A stretch of DNA of 64,000 nucleotides. It comes from JACQFK01 sp964619955 (GTDB lineage: Bacteria; Planctomycetota; MHYJ01; JACPRB01). The notes under the pieces were generated by a model, which saw only the letters and a list, made by a program, of their open reading frames with translations, did no database searches and was not told the origin of the DNA. Position 1 is the stretch's first letter. Every line of letters begins with the position of its first letter. A program made the translations under genes and the position numbers. Positions 25,078 through 34,301 of the stretch are shown in pieces. The stretch lies in assembly GCA_964619955.1 (NCBI GenBank), contig CAZUJF010000002.1:62001-126000 (forward strand), in the 5' to 3' direction.

Positions 25078-27122
25078 TCAGCCTGATCGCGATGCTCGTC
25101 CTCGGCGGCGACGATCTGCTCGCCGACTTCGAGGGCCGGGACTACGGCGCGTGGAAGACCACGGGCACGGCGTTCGGATCGGCCCCGGCGCCGGGGACGC
25201 TGCCCCGCCAGATGCACGTCGAGGGCTTCCTGGGAAAGGGCCTCGTCAACAGCTTCCTCGGGGGCGACGGGGCCACCGGGACGCTGACGTCGCCGCCCTT
25301 CACGATCACGCGGCCGTGGATCGGATTCCTCATCGGCGGCGGCTCCCATGCGGGCGAGACCTGCATCAACCTGCTCGTGGGAGACGCGGTGGTGCGCACG
25401 TCCACCGGACGCGACGAGGAGCGGCTGGAGGGGGACGGCTGGGACGTCGCGGAGTTCAAGGGGAAGACGGCCCGGATCGAGATCGTGGACCGGCACACGG
25501 GCGGCTGGGGGCACATCAACGTCGACCAGATCGTGCAGTCGGACCGGAGCCTCAGCTCCGGCCCCCAGGGCCGGGATCTCGTGATCGAGGGACGCTACCT
25601 GCACCTGCCGGTGCGGACGAAGGCGCCGAAGCGGCGCATGAAGCTGCTCCTCGAGGGGCGGGTCCTGCGCGAGTTCGAGATCGAGCTCGCGGAGGGCGCC
25701 CCCGACTTCTGGGCCTTCATCGACGTCGCGGCCTGGAAGGGGAAGACGCTCCGGCTCGAGGTCCGGGCGCCCGGGGAGGCCCTGGCGGCCGTGAGCCAGG
25801 GCGACGAGATCCGGGGGGACGTCCCCGTCCACCAGGAGGCCCGGCGACCGGTCTATCACTTCACGTCGCGGCGCGGCTGGCTGAACGATCCCAACGGGAT
25901 GGTCTTTCACAAGGGCGAGTGGCACCTCTACTACCAGCACAATCCCTACGGCTGGGACTGGGGCAACATGCACTGGGGCCATGCGGTCAGCCGGGACCTC
26001 GTCCGCTGGGAGGAACTGCCCCTGGCGCTCCATCCGGCGCGCTTCGGGGATTGGGCGTTCTCCGGCAGCGCGGTGGTGGACGCCGCGAACACGTCGGGCT
26101 TCAAGCGGGGCGCCGAGGACGTGCTGGTCGCCGCGTACACGAGCACGGGCCGGGGCGAGTGCATCGTGAGCAGCGACGACCGCGGCCGCACCTGGCGGGA
26201 GTACGAGGGCAACCCGGTCCTGAAACATGCGGGCCGCGATCCGAGGCTGCTCTGGCACGCCCCGACGAAGCGCTGGATCATGGCCGTCTACGACGAGGAC
26301 GGGAAGAAGCAGCGCATCGCCTTCCACAGTTCGCCGGATCTGAAGACGTGGACTTTCGAGAGCCGGATCGACGGCTACTACGAGTGCCCCGACTTCTTCG
26401 AGCTGCCGGTGGACGGGGACGCCTCGAAGTCCCGCTGGGTCCTGTACGGCGCCGACGGGAAATACGCGCTGGGATCCTTCGACGGCAAGGTCTTCACGCC
26501 GGAGGGCGCGAAGCGGGCCGTCTGGCACGGCAACTTCTACGCCGCCCAGACCTTCAGCGACGTTCCGGACGGCCGGCGGATCCAGATCGGCTGGGGCCAG
26601 GGCGTGACGTTCCCCGGCATGCCGTTCAACCAGCAGATGACGGTCCCGGTCGAGCTGACGCTGCGGACGACGGAGGACGGCCCGCGGATGTTCGCGTGGC
26701 CGGTGAAGGAGCTCGCCTCGCTCCATGGGGAGACGCGGGCCTGGCGCGGGCTGGAGGTGAACCCCGGCGGGAATCCGCTCGCCGGCGTCGAGGCCGAATG
26801 CGTCGATCTGCGCGCGTCGTTTCCGGCGCCCGCGGCCGGGCAGGTGCGGCTGGGCGTGCGCGGGGTGCCGGTGATCTATGACGCCGTCAAAGGCGAGCTT
26901 TCGTGCCGGGGGAAGACGGCGCCGCTCCAGCCCGTGGCGGGGCGGCTCACGCTGCGGGTGCTTTCCGACCGGGGCTCGCTCGAGATCTTCGGCAACGAGG
27001 GGCGGGTGGCGCTTTCGGTGGGCGTGATCCTGCCCCCGGACGACCGGACGCTTTCGTTCTCCGTGACGGAGGGGGCGTTGCGGCCGGTGTCGCTGGAACT
27101 CAACGAGCTGAAGGCGAGATGA
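25074..27122 (+). CDS. GH32 family fructan hydrolase (levanase/inulinase-like)
   Basis: The 682-residue protein has a GH32 five-bladed propeller from about residue 260. The nucleophile motif WLNDPNG is at 269-275 (Asp272), RDP at 388-390, and the acid/base EC pair at Glu437-Cys438. A C-terminal beta-sandwich completes the family fold. The first 250 residues are an extra beta-rich region (LLADFEGRDYGAWKTTG, then INVDQIVQSD) seen in bacterial levanases. It begins with a hydrophobic MISLIAMLVLGG, a probable signal. It closes the sugar operon, so its product, probably fructose, should be the imported sugar. Confidence 0.9.
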   Translation: MISLIAMLVLGGDDLLADFEGRDYGAWKTTGTAFGSAPAPGTLPRQMHVEGFLGKGLVNSFLGGDGATGTLTSPPFTITRPWIGFLIGGGSHAGETCINLLVGDAVVRTSTGRDEERLEGDGWDVAEFKGKTARIEIVDRHTGGWGHINVDQIVQSDRSLSSGPQGRDLVIEGRYLHLPVRTKAPKRRMKLLLEGRVLREFEIELAEGAPDFWAFIDVAAWKGKTLRLEVRAPGEALAAVSQGDEIRGDVPVHQEARRPVYHFTSRRGWLNDPNGMVFHKGEWHLYYQHNPYGWDWGNMHWGHAVSRDLVRWEELPLALHPARFGDWAFSGSAVVDAANTSGFKRGAEDVLVAAYTSTGRGECIVSSDDRGRTWREYEGNPVLKHAGRDPRLLWHAPTKRWIMAVYDEDGKKQRIAFHSSPDLKTWTFESRIDGYYECPDFFELPVDGDASKSRWVLYGADGKYALGSFDGKVFTPEGAKRAVWHGNFYAAQTFSDVPDGRRIQIGWGQGVTFPGMPFNQQMTVPVELTLRTTEDGPRMFAWPVKELASLHGETRAWRGLEVNPGGNPLAGVEAECVDLRASFPAPAAGQVRLGVRGVPVIYDAVKGELSCRGKTAPLQPVAGRLTLRVLSDRGSLEIFGNEGRVALSVGVILPPDDRTLSFSVTEGALRPVSLELNELKAR

Positions 27123-27155
27123 GGCTCTTGGGGCCGGACCCCGCTCGAGCGGCGC

Positions 27156-27209
27156 CAGGCAGCGGCGCAGGCACTTGAATTCGGAGAAGTTTTTTGCGCC
27201 ACTCCTTAG
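27156..27209. repeat. Degenerate copy of a palindromic repeat element
   Basis: The sequence at 27173-27209 (ending GCGCCACTCCTTAG) matches 58559-58594 (ending GCGCCACTACTTAG) at about 29 of 37 positions. The stretch before it (GCGGCGCAGGCACTTG) matches the left arm of the other copy less well. Both copies lie immediately upstream of plus-strand genes, 35 bp and 10 bp away. Confidence 0.5.
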
Positions 27210-27244
27210 CCGGGCGGGTTCCGAAAACGTAGGATGGTCCCGTC

Positions 27245-27979
27245 ATGAATCCGATGACCGAGAGCGAGGTCCACGAGTTCCGGCAGGACGCCAACTGGGT
27301 CATGCGCACCCGGAACGAGGAGGTCGAGAAGGAATTCCACCTCCGCGACTTTCCCCACTTCGCCTGGCATCCGTGGCGCGGGGAGCTGGTCTTCTCCAAG
27401 GGCGGTCTCCCCGGGGTCGTCGCTCAGATCCAGGTCGCGGGGAGCCTGGCGGCCCGGGGCAAGACCTGGACCTGGTCCTGGGCGAACCCGGCCCTCCCCG
27501 CCTGTCTCCAGCAGGTGGCCCTGCGCGCCCGCCAGTTCGGCGAGGAGCGGGGCGTGCCCACCCTGATCCAGCCCCGCTGGGCGGCGACGGAGGCGGACGC
27601 CTGGCAGATGGCGGCCGTCGCGTGCAAGCTGTCCGAAGGCCGGGGCGCGTTCAAGTGTCCCGGCCCGGACGCGACCACGTTCCTGGTCTTCACGGCGCTG
27701 CGGGCCGTCTCGGACCGCAAGCGCGTCTTCGGGGCCCGGACCTGCGCCCACGTCGTCGGGGGCGACCGGCCCGTGCTCCTGGTTTCCCGGGAGCTCGACG
27801 GGGAGGTCCTCGCCGTCTGCGGCGGGGAGGACGACTCGGCCGAGGCGATGCACGCTCTCACGCTCGACCAGCTGCTGGGACTGGACCCGAGCCTGCTCGC
27901 GCTGGCCGACCTGCCGGACGGCTGGGTGGCGCTCCGCGATTCGCAAGAGCACGACTGGGCCCGCTCGCAAGCCGAGTAG
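27245..27979 (+). CDS. Unknown cytosolic protein, DUF6882-like
   Basis: The 244-residue protein has no signal peptide. The middle (TWTWSWANPALP, about residues 78-89, then RARQFGEERGVP) resembles DUF6882-type proteins. The end (LPDGWVALRDSQEHDWARS) resembles the LPPGW(x)nR-E-W motif of some immunity-type DUF families. Both are from memory and weak. It is followed head-to-head by a glycosidase gene with a shared terminator. The function is unknown. Confidence 0.6.
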   Translation: MNPMTESEVHEFRQDANWVMRTRNEEVEKEFHLRDFPHFAWHPWRGELVFSKGGLPGVVAQIQVAGSLAARGKTWTWSWANPALPACLQQVALRARQFGEERGVPTLIQPRWAATEADAWQMAAVACKLSEGRGAFKCPGPDATTFLVFTALRAVSDRKRVFGARTCAHVVGGDRPVLLVSRELDGEVLAVCGGEDDSAEAMHALTLDQLLGLDPSLLALADLPDGWVALRDSQEHDWARSQAE

Positions 27980-27991
27980 GCCCCCCTACTC
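27974..27991. terminator. Bidirectional hairpin between convergent genes
   Basis: GAGTAGG (27974-27980) pairs perfectly with CCTACTC (27985-27991) around a short C loop. The stem includes the stop codons of both convergent genes, the same design as at 6291-6320. Confidence 0.55.
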
Positions 27992-29575
27992 CTTCGACAC
28001 GGTCACGCTTTTCAGCAGGTAGGCCGTGTGCTGCGTGGAGTCCGAGTCCAGGCCGAAATGGAAGCCCCACTTCCCCGTGAACTGCGCGTCCTTCAGCGGA
28101 TAGCTCAGCGTCGTCCACTCGGCGCCCTCGGGGATCGTGTACCAGCCCAGGCCGCCCTTCCAGCCGGACGTCGCCTCGTACTTGAAGTTGAAACCCGCCG
28201 CCTTCGGGCCCTTCCGCCGGAACACCAGCGTCACTTTCAGCGGGACCGTCGTGAAGGATAGGAAGTTCGGGTCCACCGTGAAGCTCTGGCCCCCGAGCGT
28301 GCTCTGGTCGCGGCCGCCGTCGACGATCTTCGCCTCGCCGATCGGATGCAGGCCCTTCGCGCCGTGCTCCGCGTCCCAGCTCACCGACGCCGCACCCGTG
28401 TAGTCCCCGCCCCAGGGAAAGGGTTTCGCCGCCGCCGCCCGCGATTCGGCGAGCTTCGAGGCCGGCACCCCGAGGATCAGGACCGGAGCGTTCGTCAGCT
28501 CGACGCTGTCGACCTCGGTGACGGCGCCCGTGCGGGGCTGCACGACCTTGACCTTCGCGCCGAGCGAAAGCGTGGAAGTGGTTTCGTGCGCGGCCCAGGC
28601 GGCGAGCACGGGTCCTTCGGCGCCCTCGAAGGCGAAGGCGTAGTGGCTCCCGTCCTGCACAAGCCACCCCGCGGGTTTCGGCGCGTGGCCCAGGATCATG
28701 ATGAGCTGGGTCATCGCGGTGAACGAGAGGCGCTTGGGCGCGTTGCCGTTGTTGCCGGCGATGAGGCCGAAGGGGCCGGAGTCGCCGTCGATGCCCTCGA
28801 ACCAGTGGACGCGCTTGACGCCCTGGGCGAGGCTGAGGACGAAGGCTTTGACGAGCTGGTCGGCCTGGCGCTCCTGGGTGACGCCCTTCTCCACGGGCTG
28901 GCCGACCTCGGTGATGATGACGGGGACCTCCTTCTGCGCGGGGCTCTTGGCCGCGAGGAGTTTGCGGATCGTGGGGACGATGCTCATGTATTGGGGTTCC
29001 CATCCGCGCTCGACGTGGTCCATGACCTCGTAGGGGTGGACGGTGACGTAGTCGAAGTGGCCGGCGGCGCCCGCGTCGAGGGCCTGGGCGAGGAAGTTGA
29101 GGTTGACGCTCTGGGCGGCGAGGCCGATCTGGAGCTTGGGGTCGAACGCCTTCGCGGTCTTGTACGCGGCGACGACGATTTTGGCGTAGTCGGCGGGCGA
29201 CTTGCTTTCGCTGAAGTTGGGCGGCTCGTTCCAGACCTCCCAATAGCGGACGCGGCCCTTGGTTTTCTGGAGCAGGTCGAGGATCCAGGCGTTCCAGCCC
29301 GGCAGGTCGTCGACGGGGAACGAGAATTTCTTTCCCTTCGGGCTCCAGGCGAGGATCCCGCACATGCGGTAGTTGTTCTTCTCCGAGATCGCGAGGACGC
29401 GGTCGGGTTCGGCCTGGTAGAAGCCGCGGATCCAGCGGATGCCGGTTTCGGCGATCGTGGGGGCCCAGGAGCCGATGCCCCAGGAGGCGGAGTGGGAGGG
29501 GGCGACGCCCCAGGGGCTCTCGTCGAGGAGCGGGTCCTGCGCGAGGCACGCGAGCAGCAGCGCGAGTTGATTCAT
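27986..29575 (-). CDS. Secreted clan GH-A glycoside hydrolase-like protein
   Basis: The 529-residue protein has an N-terminal hydrophobic leader, then a TIM-barrel-like region (about 20-330) with WEVWNEPP (Glu117, the likely acid/base) and VIITEVG (Glu223, the likely nucleophile), as in GH39-type and related clan A families. A HPYE motif lies between (about 180-183). The C-terminal 200 residues form a beta-sandwich with jellyroll-like features, likely for carbohydrate binding. The substrate is unknown. Alternatives are GH5, GH30 or GH39 relatives; the pattern fits GH39 best. It shares the terminator hairpin with the convergent gene at 27245-27979. Confidence 0.75.
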   Translation of the reverse strand: MNQLALLLACLAQDPLLDESPWGVAPSHSASWGIGSWAPTIAETGIRWIRGFYQAEPDRVLAISEKNNYRMCGILAWSPKGKKFSFPVDDLPGWNAWILDLLQKTKGRVRYWEVWNEPPNFSESKSPADYAKIVVAAYKTAKAFDPKLQIGLAAQSVNLNFLAQALDAGAAGHFDYVTVHPYEVMDHVERGWEPQYMSIVPTIRKLLAAKSPAQKEVPVIITEVGQPVEKGVTQERQADQLVKAFVLSLAQGVKRVHWFEGIDGDSGPFGLIAGNNGNAPKRLSFTAMTQLIMILGHAPKPAGWLVQDGSHYAFAFEGAEGPVLAAWAAHETTSTLSLGAKVKVVQPRTGAVTEVDSVELTNAPVLILGVPASKLAESRAAAAKPFPWGGDYTGAASVSWDAEHGAKGLHPIGEAKIVDGGRDQSTLGGQSFTVDPNFLSFTTVPLKVTLVFRRKGPKAAGFNFKYEATSGWKGGLGWYTIPEGAEWTTLSYPLKDAQFTGKWGFHFGLDSDSTQHTAYLLKSVTVSKE

Positions 29576-29720
29576 GCGCCTCTATAGCGCAAGGGGGCCG
29601 GAACGTGAACGGGATCCTCCGCCGCTCCTCCATCGGGGATGGGCTTCGGAGGGCGGGGAATCCCTTCCGGCGTCATGCACCGCGTCCCCCGCGCTTATCA
29701 GGGGAGACAAGGAGATCGCC

Positions 29721-30674
29721 ATGACGACCTGGCTCGGGCTGCTCGCGGCGCTGCAGGCGGGGGCCGTCCCCGCGGGGGACGCGGAGGTCGTCCGCCGCAT
29801 GCCGGGACTGCTGGCCTTCTGGACCTTCGGCGAGGAGGCGGGCGTCCCGCGCCGCTCCGCCGGCACGAAGCACGAACACGCGCTGGAGGAGGTCGGGGGC
29901 CCCATTTCCCGCGTCGCGGGCGGCCCCTACTCCGGATTCTCGGCGGAACTCGACGGCCGCCGCTACTTCCGCATCCCCTACGCCCGGACGGCGGACCTGA
30001 ACATCGCCGGTCCCGACGCCAAGCTCAGCCTCTTCGCGGTCGTGCGGATCGTCGACCTGCAGAAGTCGCGCACGATTGCGGGAATGTGGAGCGAGGGCAA
30101 GGGGGCCCACGACGACAGCGGGACGCGACAGTACGCCCTGCTCATGAACATGCCCATGTACGGGGGGAACCGCCAGCTCGTCCCCCATGTCTCCAGCGAG
30201 GGCGGCGTCAGCCGCCGCGCCGACGGGAGCGCGTTCCCCTGGTGCGTCGACTACGCCGCCACCCGCCGCGAGGTTCCCGAGGAACGCTGGTGCACCCTGG
30301 GCTTCACGTACGACGGCGCCTGGGTCCGCGCGTACATCGACGGGACCCTCGACGCCCGTCCCCCGGATCCCGCGCGGGACAAGCGGACCGACCCGTATTT
30401 CACGAAGGGCGGTCCGGACGGGACGAACCGCGGCATGAACCCCTACTACCACGGCCGGGGGCTCTTCCGCTACGACCCCGTGCTTCATGCGGCCTCGAAA
30501 CCCGGCGGCGGCTCCGACTTTACGGTCGGCGCGCGCTACGCCGTCGGCAGCATGCTGGGGGAGGCCACGCGCGGGCGCTTCGGCGGCCTGGCGGTTTTCG
30601 ACCGCGCGATCAGCGACGCCGAGATGAAGGCGCTGCACGATGCCGCCGGGATCGACCGCCTGAACGCCCGCTGA
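29721..30674 (+). CDS. Secreted LamG/concanavalin-like domain protein
   Basis: The 317-residue product begins with a short hydrophobic leader, followed by one LamG-like jellyroll (LLAFWTFGEE near 30, AELDGRRYFRIPY near 75, WCTLGFTYDGAWVRAYIDG near 195-215, FGGLAVFDRAISDAEMKALH at the end). These domains bind polysaccharide or serve as modules in planctomycete-type surface proteins. The ATG at 29721 is chosen because an AAGGAG site lies 6 bp before it. No catalytic motif is visible. Confidence 0.75.
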   Translation: MTTWLGLLAALQAGAVPAGDAEVVRRMPGLLAFWTFGEEAGVPRRSAGTKHEHALEEVGGPISRVAGGPYSGFSAELDGRRYFRIPYARTADLNIAGPDAKLSLFAVVRIVDLQKSRTIAGMWSEGKGAHDDSGTRQYALLMNMPMYGGNRQLVPHVSSEGGVSRRADGSAFPWCVDYAATRREVPEERWCTLGFTYDGAWVRAYIDGTLDARPPDPARDKRTDPYFTKGGPDGTNRGMNPYYHGRGLFRYDPVLHAASKPGGGSDFTVGARYAVGSMLGEATRGRFGGLAVFDRAISDAEMKALHDAAGIDRLNAR

Positions 30675-30684
30675 TCCCGGAAGG

Positions 30685-30690
30685 TATAAT
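30685..30690 (+). promoter_or_regulatory. TATAAT -10 box next to a TTG start
   Basis: A perfect TATAAT sits 9 bp before the TTG at 30700, with no matching -35 box and no Shine-Dalgarno. If used, the transcript would be nearly leaderless. Confidence 0.4.
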
Positions 30691-30699
30691 CCCGCGACC

Positions 30700-32691
30700 T
30701 TGAGCAACGAGCGTACGGCCTGGCGTGTCCTCATCAGCCTGCCCTTCCTCCTGCTCGGGGCGCTGGGCGCTGGGGAGTCCCTGCTCGTCGTCGACTACGC
30801 CCAGGCCGCCCAGCGCGAGGAGTGGCTGCGCCATCCGGTGCTGGGCGATCCCTCCTGCGACAGCTTCGAGCGCCTCGGCGGCCCGGTGGTCAGCGGCCGC
30901 CCGGGACTGGAATGGCCGGTCAACGGCTCGCTGGCGGTCGATCCCAAGGACGGCGCCTGGTATCTCTTCGCCGGGTTCTACCCGAAGGACTACGCCCTGC
31001 GGCCGCCCCCCCACCACATGCAGTGCGAGGTGCATCGCTCGCGCGACCAGGGCAAAACCTGGGAACGCCTGGGCCCGCCCTGGCCGGAGGCGGAATTCCG
31101 TCTCGACGGCGTGAAGGGCCCGATCACGCATGCGCCCGACATGGCCGCCTGCTTCGCCGACGGGCGCTGGCACCTCATCTACGATATGTGCAGCGCCGAC
31201 AACACCTGGGCGAGCGTCAATGCGCCGCCGCCCCCCGGCAGCGGCCCCGACAGCGGCGTCGGCTATGCCTCGGCCCCGTCGCCGGCCGGACCGTGGACGC
31301 GGTCGAGCAGGCCGCTGCGGCTCAACAGCCAGGTCTTTCGCGCCCCGCTGCTGGGGAAATTCCACCGCGTCTACGCCAGCACCCTGCTGCGCCGCAAGAA
31401 CGACTGGCTGCTGCTCAGCGCGATGGACAGCATGCCGGCGCACGCCTGGGCCCTGGTCGGCGCCACCGCCCAGCGGCCGGAGGGGCCCTACGGCCCGGCG
31501 GTGCCGCTGCTGCACACCGAGGACGCCCGCTACATGCCGGCGATCGTGGAGTTCTTCCCGTCCTTCGCCCATGACGGCAAGGCCTACGCGCCGGCGACCG
31601 GCCTGGCCTCCAACCGCAATCATCAGGTGATCTTCGCCGCCGATCTCGAACAGGCGCAGCGGCCCGAAGCCTGGCGCATCGAGCAGGAGGGGGCGATCTG
31701 GCACAGCGCCGACACTTCCAGCGAGGCGCGCGGCCTCTGGGGCCAAACGCTCGGCTGCACCGTGGACAAGGGCGAGCTGCTCGCCCTCTTTCCGACCCGC
31801 GACCGCGAGGGCCTGGGCCATCTCGGCGTCGCCCGGCGGCCCTGGGCCCAGCCCTTCCGCGACGGCCTGGTGTTGTCCGGCCACGAAACCCCGGCGCCCG
31901 CCCCGCTGCGCTGGAGCTATGAGGCCTTCCGCCTCGACGCCACGCTGGTGCCGCGCGGCCAGGTCGCGCTGCTCTGGGCGTGGAGTCCGGCGGTCGGCTA
32001 CAAGGGCATGGGCGACTGGCAGCCGCACGAGCAGAGTCTGCGCCGCTGCCAGATGCTCGAGCTGGAGGACGGCGCCTGGCGGGTGGTGGTCGTGGATGCG
32101 CAGGGCGTCCGCAAGGTGATCGCGCAGGGTCCGCGTCAGGCCGGCGCGGCGGCGCTGAGCCTCGAGCGCAGCGCCAAGGGTGGAATGGCGATCACGCTGG
32201 ACGGCAAGCCGCTGTGGCAGGGCGAACTGCCGGCCGGCGGCGGAGCCCTCGGCCTGCTCGCCGGACCCTGGTCGCACCTTGCGGTCGGGAAACTGGAGGT
32301 CAGCGGCGAGCGCCGTCCGGCGAGCGCCTGGTATGTCGCCGCGGACGCCTTCTCCGGCGCCGGCGGCAATCCCAACGAGTGGCAGATGACGCCGCACGCG
32401 GCTTTCCGCTTCGGCCAGGCCCTGGTCCATCGCGGCGAGGGGGGGCGCGCGAAGTGGAGCGTCCGCGCCTCGGCCCTGACGCTGTGGGCGCCGCGCGGCC
32501 CCGACGGCGTCGCGTACAGCGTCGAGCTGGACGGCCGCAGTGTTGCTGTGGTGGAGTGCCGCGCCGACCAGGAGACGCCCTCCGCCCCGGTATGGAAGAG
32601 CGGGCCGCTGCCCTACGGCCCGCACACCGTGGTGCTGCGGGCCAGGCGCGGGCCGCTGGTGGTGGATGCGCTGGAGGCGGTGCTGCGGTGA
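30700..32691 (+). CDS. Secreted beta-propeller glycosidase-like protein, unknown
   Basis: The 663-residue protein has a hydrophobic leader (ISLPFLLLGALGA, about 12-24) and repeated aromatic, Asp-rich strands with a SRDQGKTWERLG sialidase-type box near residue 110, which points to a five- or six-bladed propeller like GH33, GH43 or GH183 families. The last 170 residues look like a beta-sandwich. I could not identify the exact family or the catalytic residues. The TTG start is chosen because the leader begins right after it and a TATAAT lies just upstream; there is no better in-frame ATG near the leader. Confidence 0.6.
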   Translation: MSNERTAWRVLISLPFLLLGALGAGESLLVVDYAQAAQREEWLRHPVLGDPSCDSFERLGGPVVSGRPGLEWPVNGSLAVDPKDGAWYLFAGFYPKDYALRPPPHHMQCEVHRSRDQGKTWERLGPPWPEAEFRLDGVKGPITHAPDMAACFADGRWHLIYDMCSADNTWASVNAPPPPGSGPDSGVGYASAPSPAGPWTRSSRPLRLNSQVFRAPLLGKFHRVYASTLLRRKNDWLLLSAMDSMPAHAWALVGATAQRPEGPYGPAVPLLHTEDARYMPAIVEFFPSFAHDGKAYAPATGLASNRNHQVIFAADLEQAQRPEAWRIEQEGAIWHSADTSSEARGLWGQTLGCTVDKGELLALFPTRDREGLGHLGVARRPWAQPFRDGLVLSGHETPAPAPLRWSYEAFRLDATLVPRGQVALLWAWSPAVGYKGMGDWQPHEQSLRRCQMLELEDGAWRVVVVDAQGVRKVIAQGPRQAGAAALSLERSAKGGMAITLDGKPLWQGELPAGGGALGLLAGPWSHLAVGKLEVSGERRPASAWYVAADAFSGAGGNPNEWQMTPHAAFRFGQALVHRGEGGRAKWSVRASALTLWAPRGPDGVAYSVELDGRSVAVVECRADQETPSAPVWKSGPLPYGPHTVVLRARRGPLVVDALEAVLR

Positions 32692-32760
32692 GGGGTGGAG
32701 CTTGGGGCGACCAAGCGTCGGACGCGGTTTGTGCCGCCCCAAGGTAAACTGATCTTGGTC

Positions 32761-33642
32761 ATGGCCCGACTCGGAACGCTCTCCAGGGAATCCGGTGCGG
32801 TGATTGCCGCCGGCCGGAGCTTGGAAGCCGCAGGCTGGCATGCGGCGGCTTTGGATCTCGAGCGAAAGAAGGATTTGAGAAGCTCGGGTTACCCGGGCTG
32901 CCTGGTCCAATCCATCTTCCTCTCCAGGGGGAGGAACTTCGTGGCTTTCTCGCTGCGGCCTGCACCTCGGTCAGACCGCTCGATCTTGCGAAGCGGGAAG
33001 GCCGGGGAGATAGGGGCGATCGTCGAACGGACGATCCGGCACCTCGGATACGGTTTCCTCGCAGACCTCCCTCGGCGCAATTCTTCGACGTTCTTTCGGA
33101 AGGGCTCGCAGCTCAGGAATCTTGATGCGGATTGGCGTCGGGTCATCGAGGCCTGCCAAGAAAGATCCAAAGACAAGAACGTACGCGTCCGCTCCTCGCC
33201 GCCGGTCTTGAAGCGAGCGCTTCGAAGCGAACGAGCGACGGCCCGTGACATCTGGCGGGCAATCCAGCTCCTCAAGAGACCCGGCGGCGGATGGCGTCCC
33301 GACTACATCTGCTTTCGAAAGAACCGGCAATTCCCGGCGCTGCGACTCCGTTGGCGGGCAACCTTCGATCTGCTCTTTGAGGCTCCTTACGGCGTCACCC
33401 TAGGCGCGTGGTTCCTGTCCGAAGGCCGGATCACCTCCCACGGCTGGAAGCGCATCCGGACGACCGGTTTTTTCGAGGCGCTTGAACAAGGGTTCAAGAG
33501 CCGGGGCTTTGTGCGCGAGTCGGGTCCGGACCGCCATCGGGCCACGATCCATGCCGGATACCGCTATCGGGGTCTTAAGCTCGGAACGCTGTATGCAAGC
33601 GCCCGTCGGCTGAACGGCTGGCAGCCTCCTGTCGTCCGCTGA
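32761..33642 (+). CDS. Unknown basic protein in an accessory patch
   Basis: The 293-residue protein is rich in Arg and Lys and has no signal peptide or membrane segment. I do not recognise the family. The ATG at 32761 is used; the frame is open about 20 codons farther upstream. The GC content and codon use are lower than in the glycosidase genes before it, consistent with horizontally acquired DNA. The next gene is a nucleotidyltransferase pair. A defence or mobile-element role is possible but unsupported. Confidence 0.55.
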   Translation: MARLGTLSRESGAVIAAGRSLEAAGWHAAALDLERKKDLRSSGYPGCLVQSIFLSRGRNFVAFSLRPAPRSDRSILRSGKAGEIGAIVERTIRHLGYGFLADLPRRNSSTFFRKGSQLRNLDADWRRVIEACQERSKDKNVRVRSSPPVLKRALRSERATARDIWRAIQLLKRPGGGWRPDYICFRKNRQFPALRLRWRATFDLLFEAPYGVTLGAWFLSEGRITSHGWKRIRTTGFFEALEQGFKSRGFVRESGPDRHRATIHAGYRYRGLKLGTLYASARRLNGWQPPVVR

Positions 33643-33716
33643 TGTCGCAGTAGGCGTCGCGTTCCCGGCGAATCCGGCCGTTGCCGTCCTCGAAGGGAGG
33701 GATTGTAAAGAGTCGA

Positions 33717-33744
33717 TTGACAGCTTGGAACGGCCTGATATTAT
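33717..33744 (+). promoter_or_regulatory. Sigma-70-like promoter of the nucleotidyltransferase pair
   Basis: TTGACA (33717-33722) is a perfect -35 and TATTAT (33739-33744) follows after 16 bp. The ATG at 33756 is only 11 bp beyond the -10 box and no ribosome site is visible, so the transcript may be nearly leaderless. Confidence 0.65.
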
Positions 33745-33755
33745 TGTATTATCCA

Positions 33756-34301
33756 ATGAAAGCACTCCTGATGGCCTTCGACAGCTTCCTCCTGAAGCGT
33801 GGATTGGAATTTCAGGGGACGATTATCGGGGGTGCCGCATTGCTCGTGATGGGAGTGATCGACCGGGCGACTGAGGACGTGGATTGCCTCGAGCCGACGC
33901 TGAGTCCGGACATCAAGGCGGCGGCAACGGCGTTTCGATCCGCCTATCAGGGACCCGGAGCCCCGCTCAAGGAAGAGTGGCTCAACAACGGGCCTGCAAG
34001 CCTGATTCAGGATCTGCCCGCTGGTTGGGAAGCGCGAAGGGTGCCCCTCTTTGAAGGCCGCGCCCTGAAGCTCCAGACTCTGGGACGGATGGATCTTTTG
34101 CGGTCGAAAGTCTTCGCCTTCTGCGACCGGCAGCTGGACTTCCAAGATTGCCTCGCTCTGAAGCCGTCCGCCGGGGAGTTGCGGGCGCTTCAGCCCTGGC
34201 TGAAGGAACGGGACTTGAACGAACAGTGGCCGGAGCATGTGCGGAGGTCGCTGCAGGCCCTCGCCCGGGACTTGGGATATGACCTCGACCTTGAACGATA
34301 G
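33756..34301 (+). CDS. MNT/AbiEii-like nucleotidyltransferase, toxin-type
   Basis: The 181-residue protein has the minimal nucleotidyltransferase motif GGAALLVMG (about 25-33) followed by RATEDVDCL (37-45), matching G-G-x(n)-T-x-D-x-D. It belongs to the DUF6036-type group within the AbiEii/MNT fold superfamily. It is much shorter than AbiEii. It overlaps the next gene by 23 bp, and that gene encodes a winged-helix protein, so the two look like a toxin-antitoxin-type module. The toxic activity is inferred only. Confidence 0.65.
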   Translation: MKALLMAFDSFLLKRGLEFQGTIIGGAALLVMGVIDRATEDVDCLEPTLSPDIKAAATAFRSAYQGPGAPLKEEWLNNGPASLIQDLPAGWEARRVPLFEGRALKLQTLGRMDLLRSKVFAFCDRQLDFQDCLALKPSAGELRALQPWLKERDLNEQWPEHVRRSLQALARDLGYDLDLER

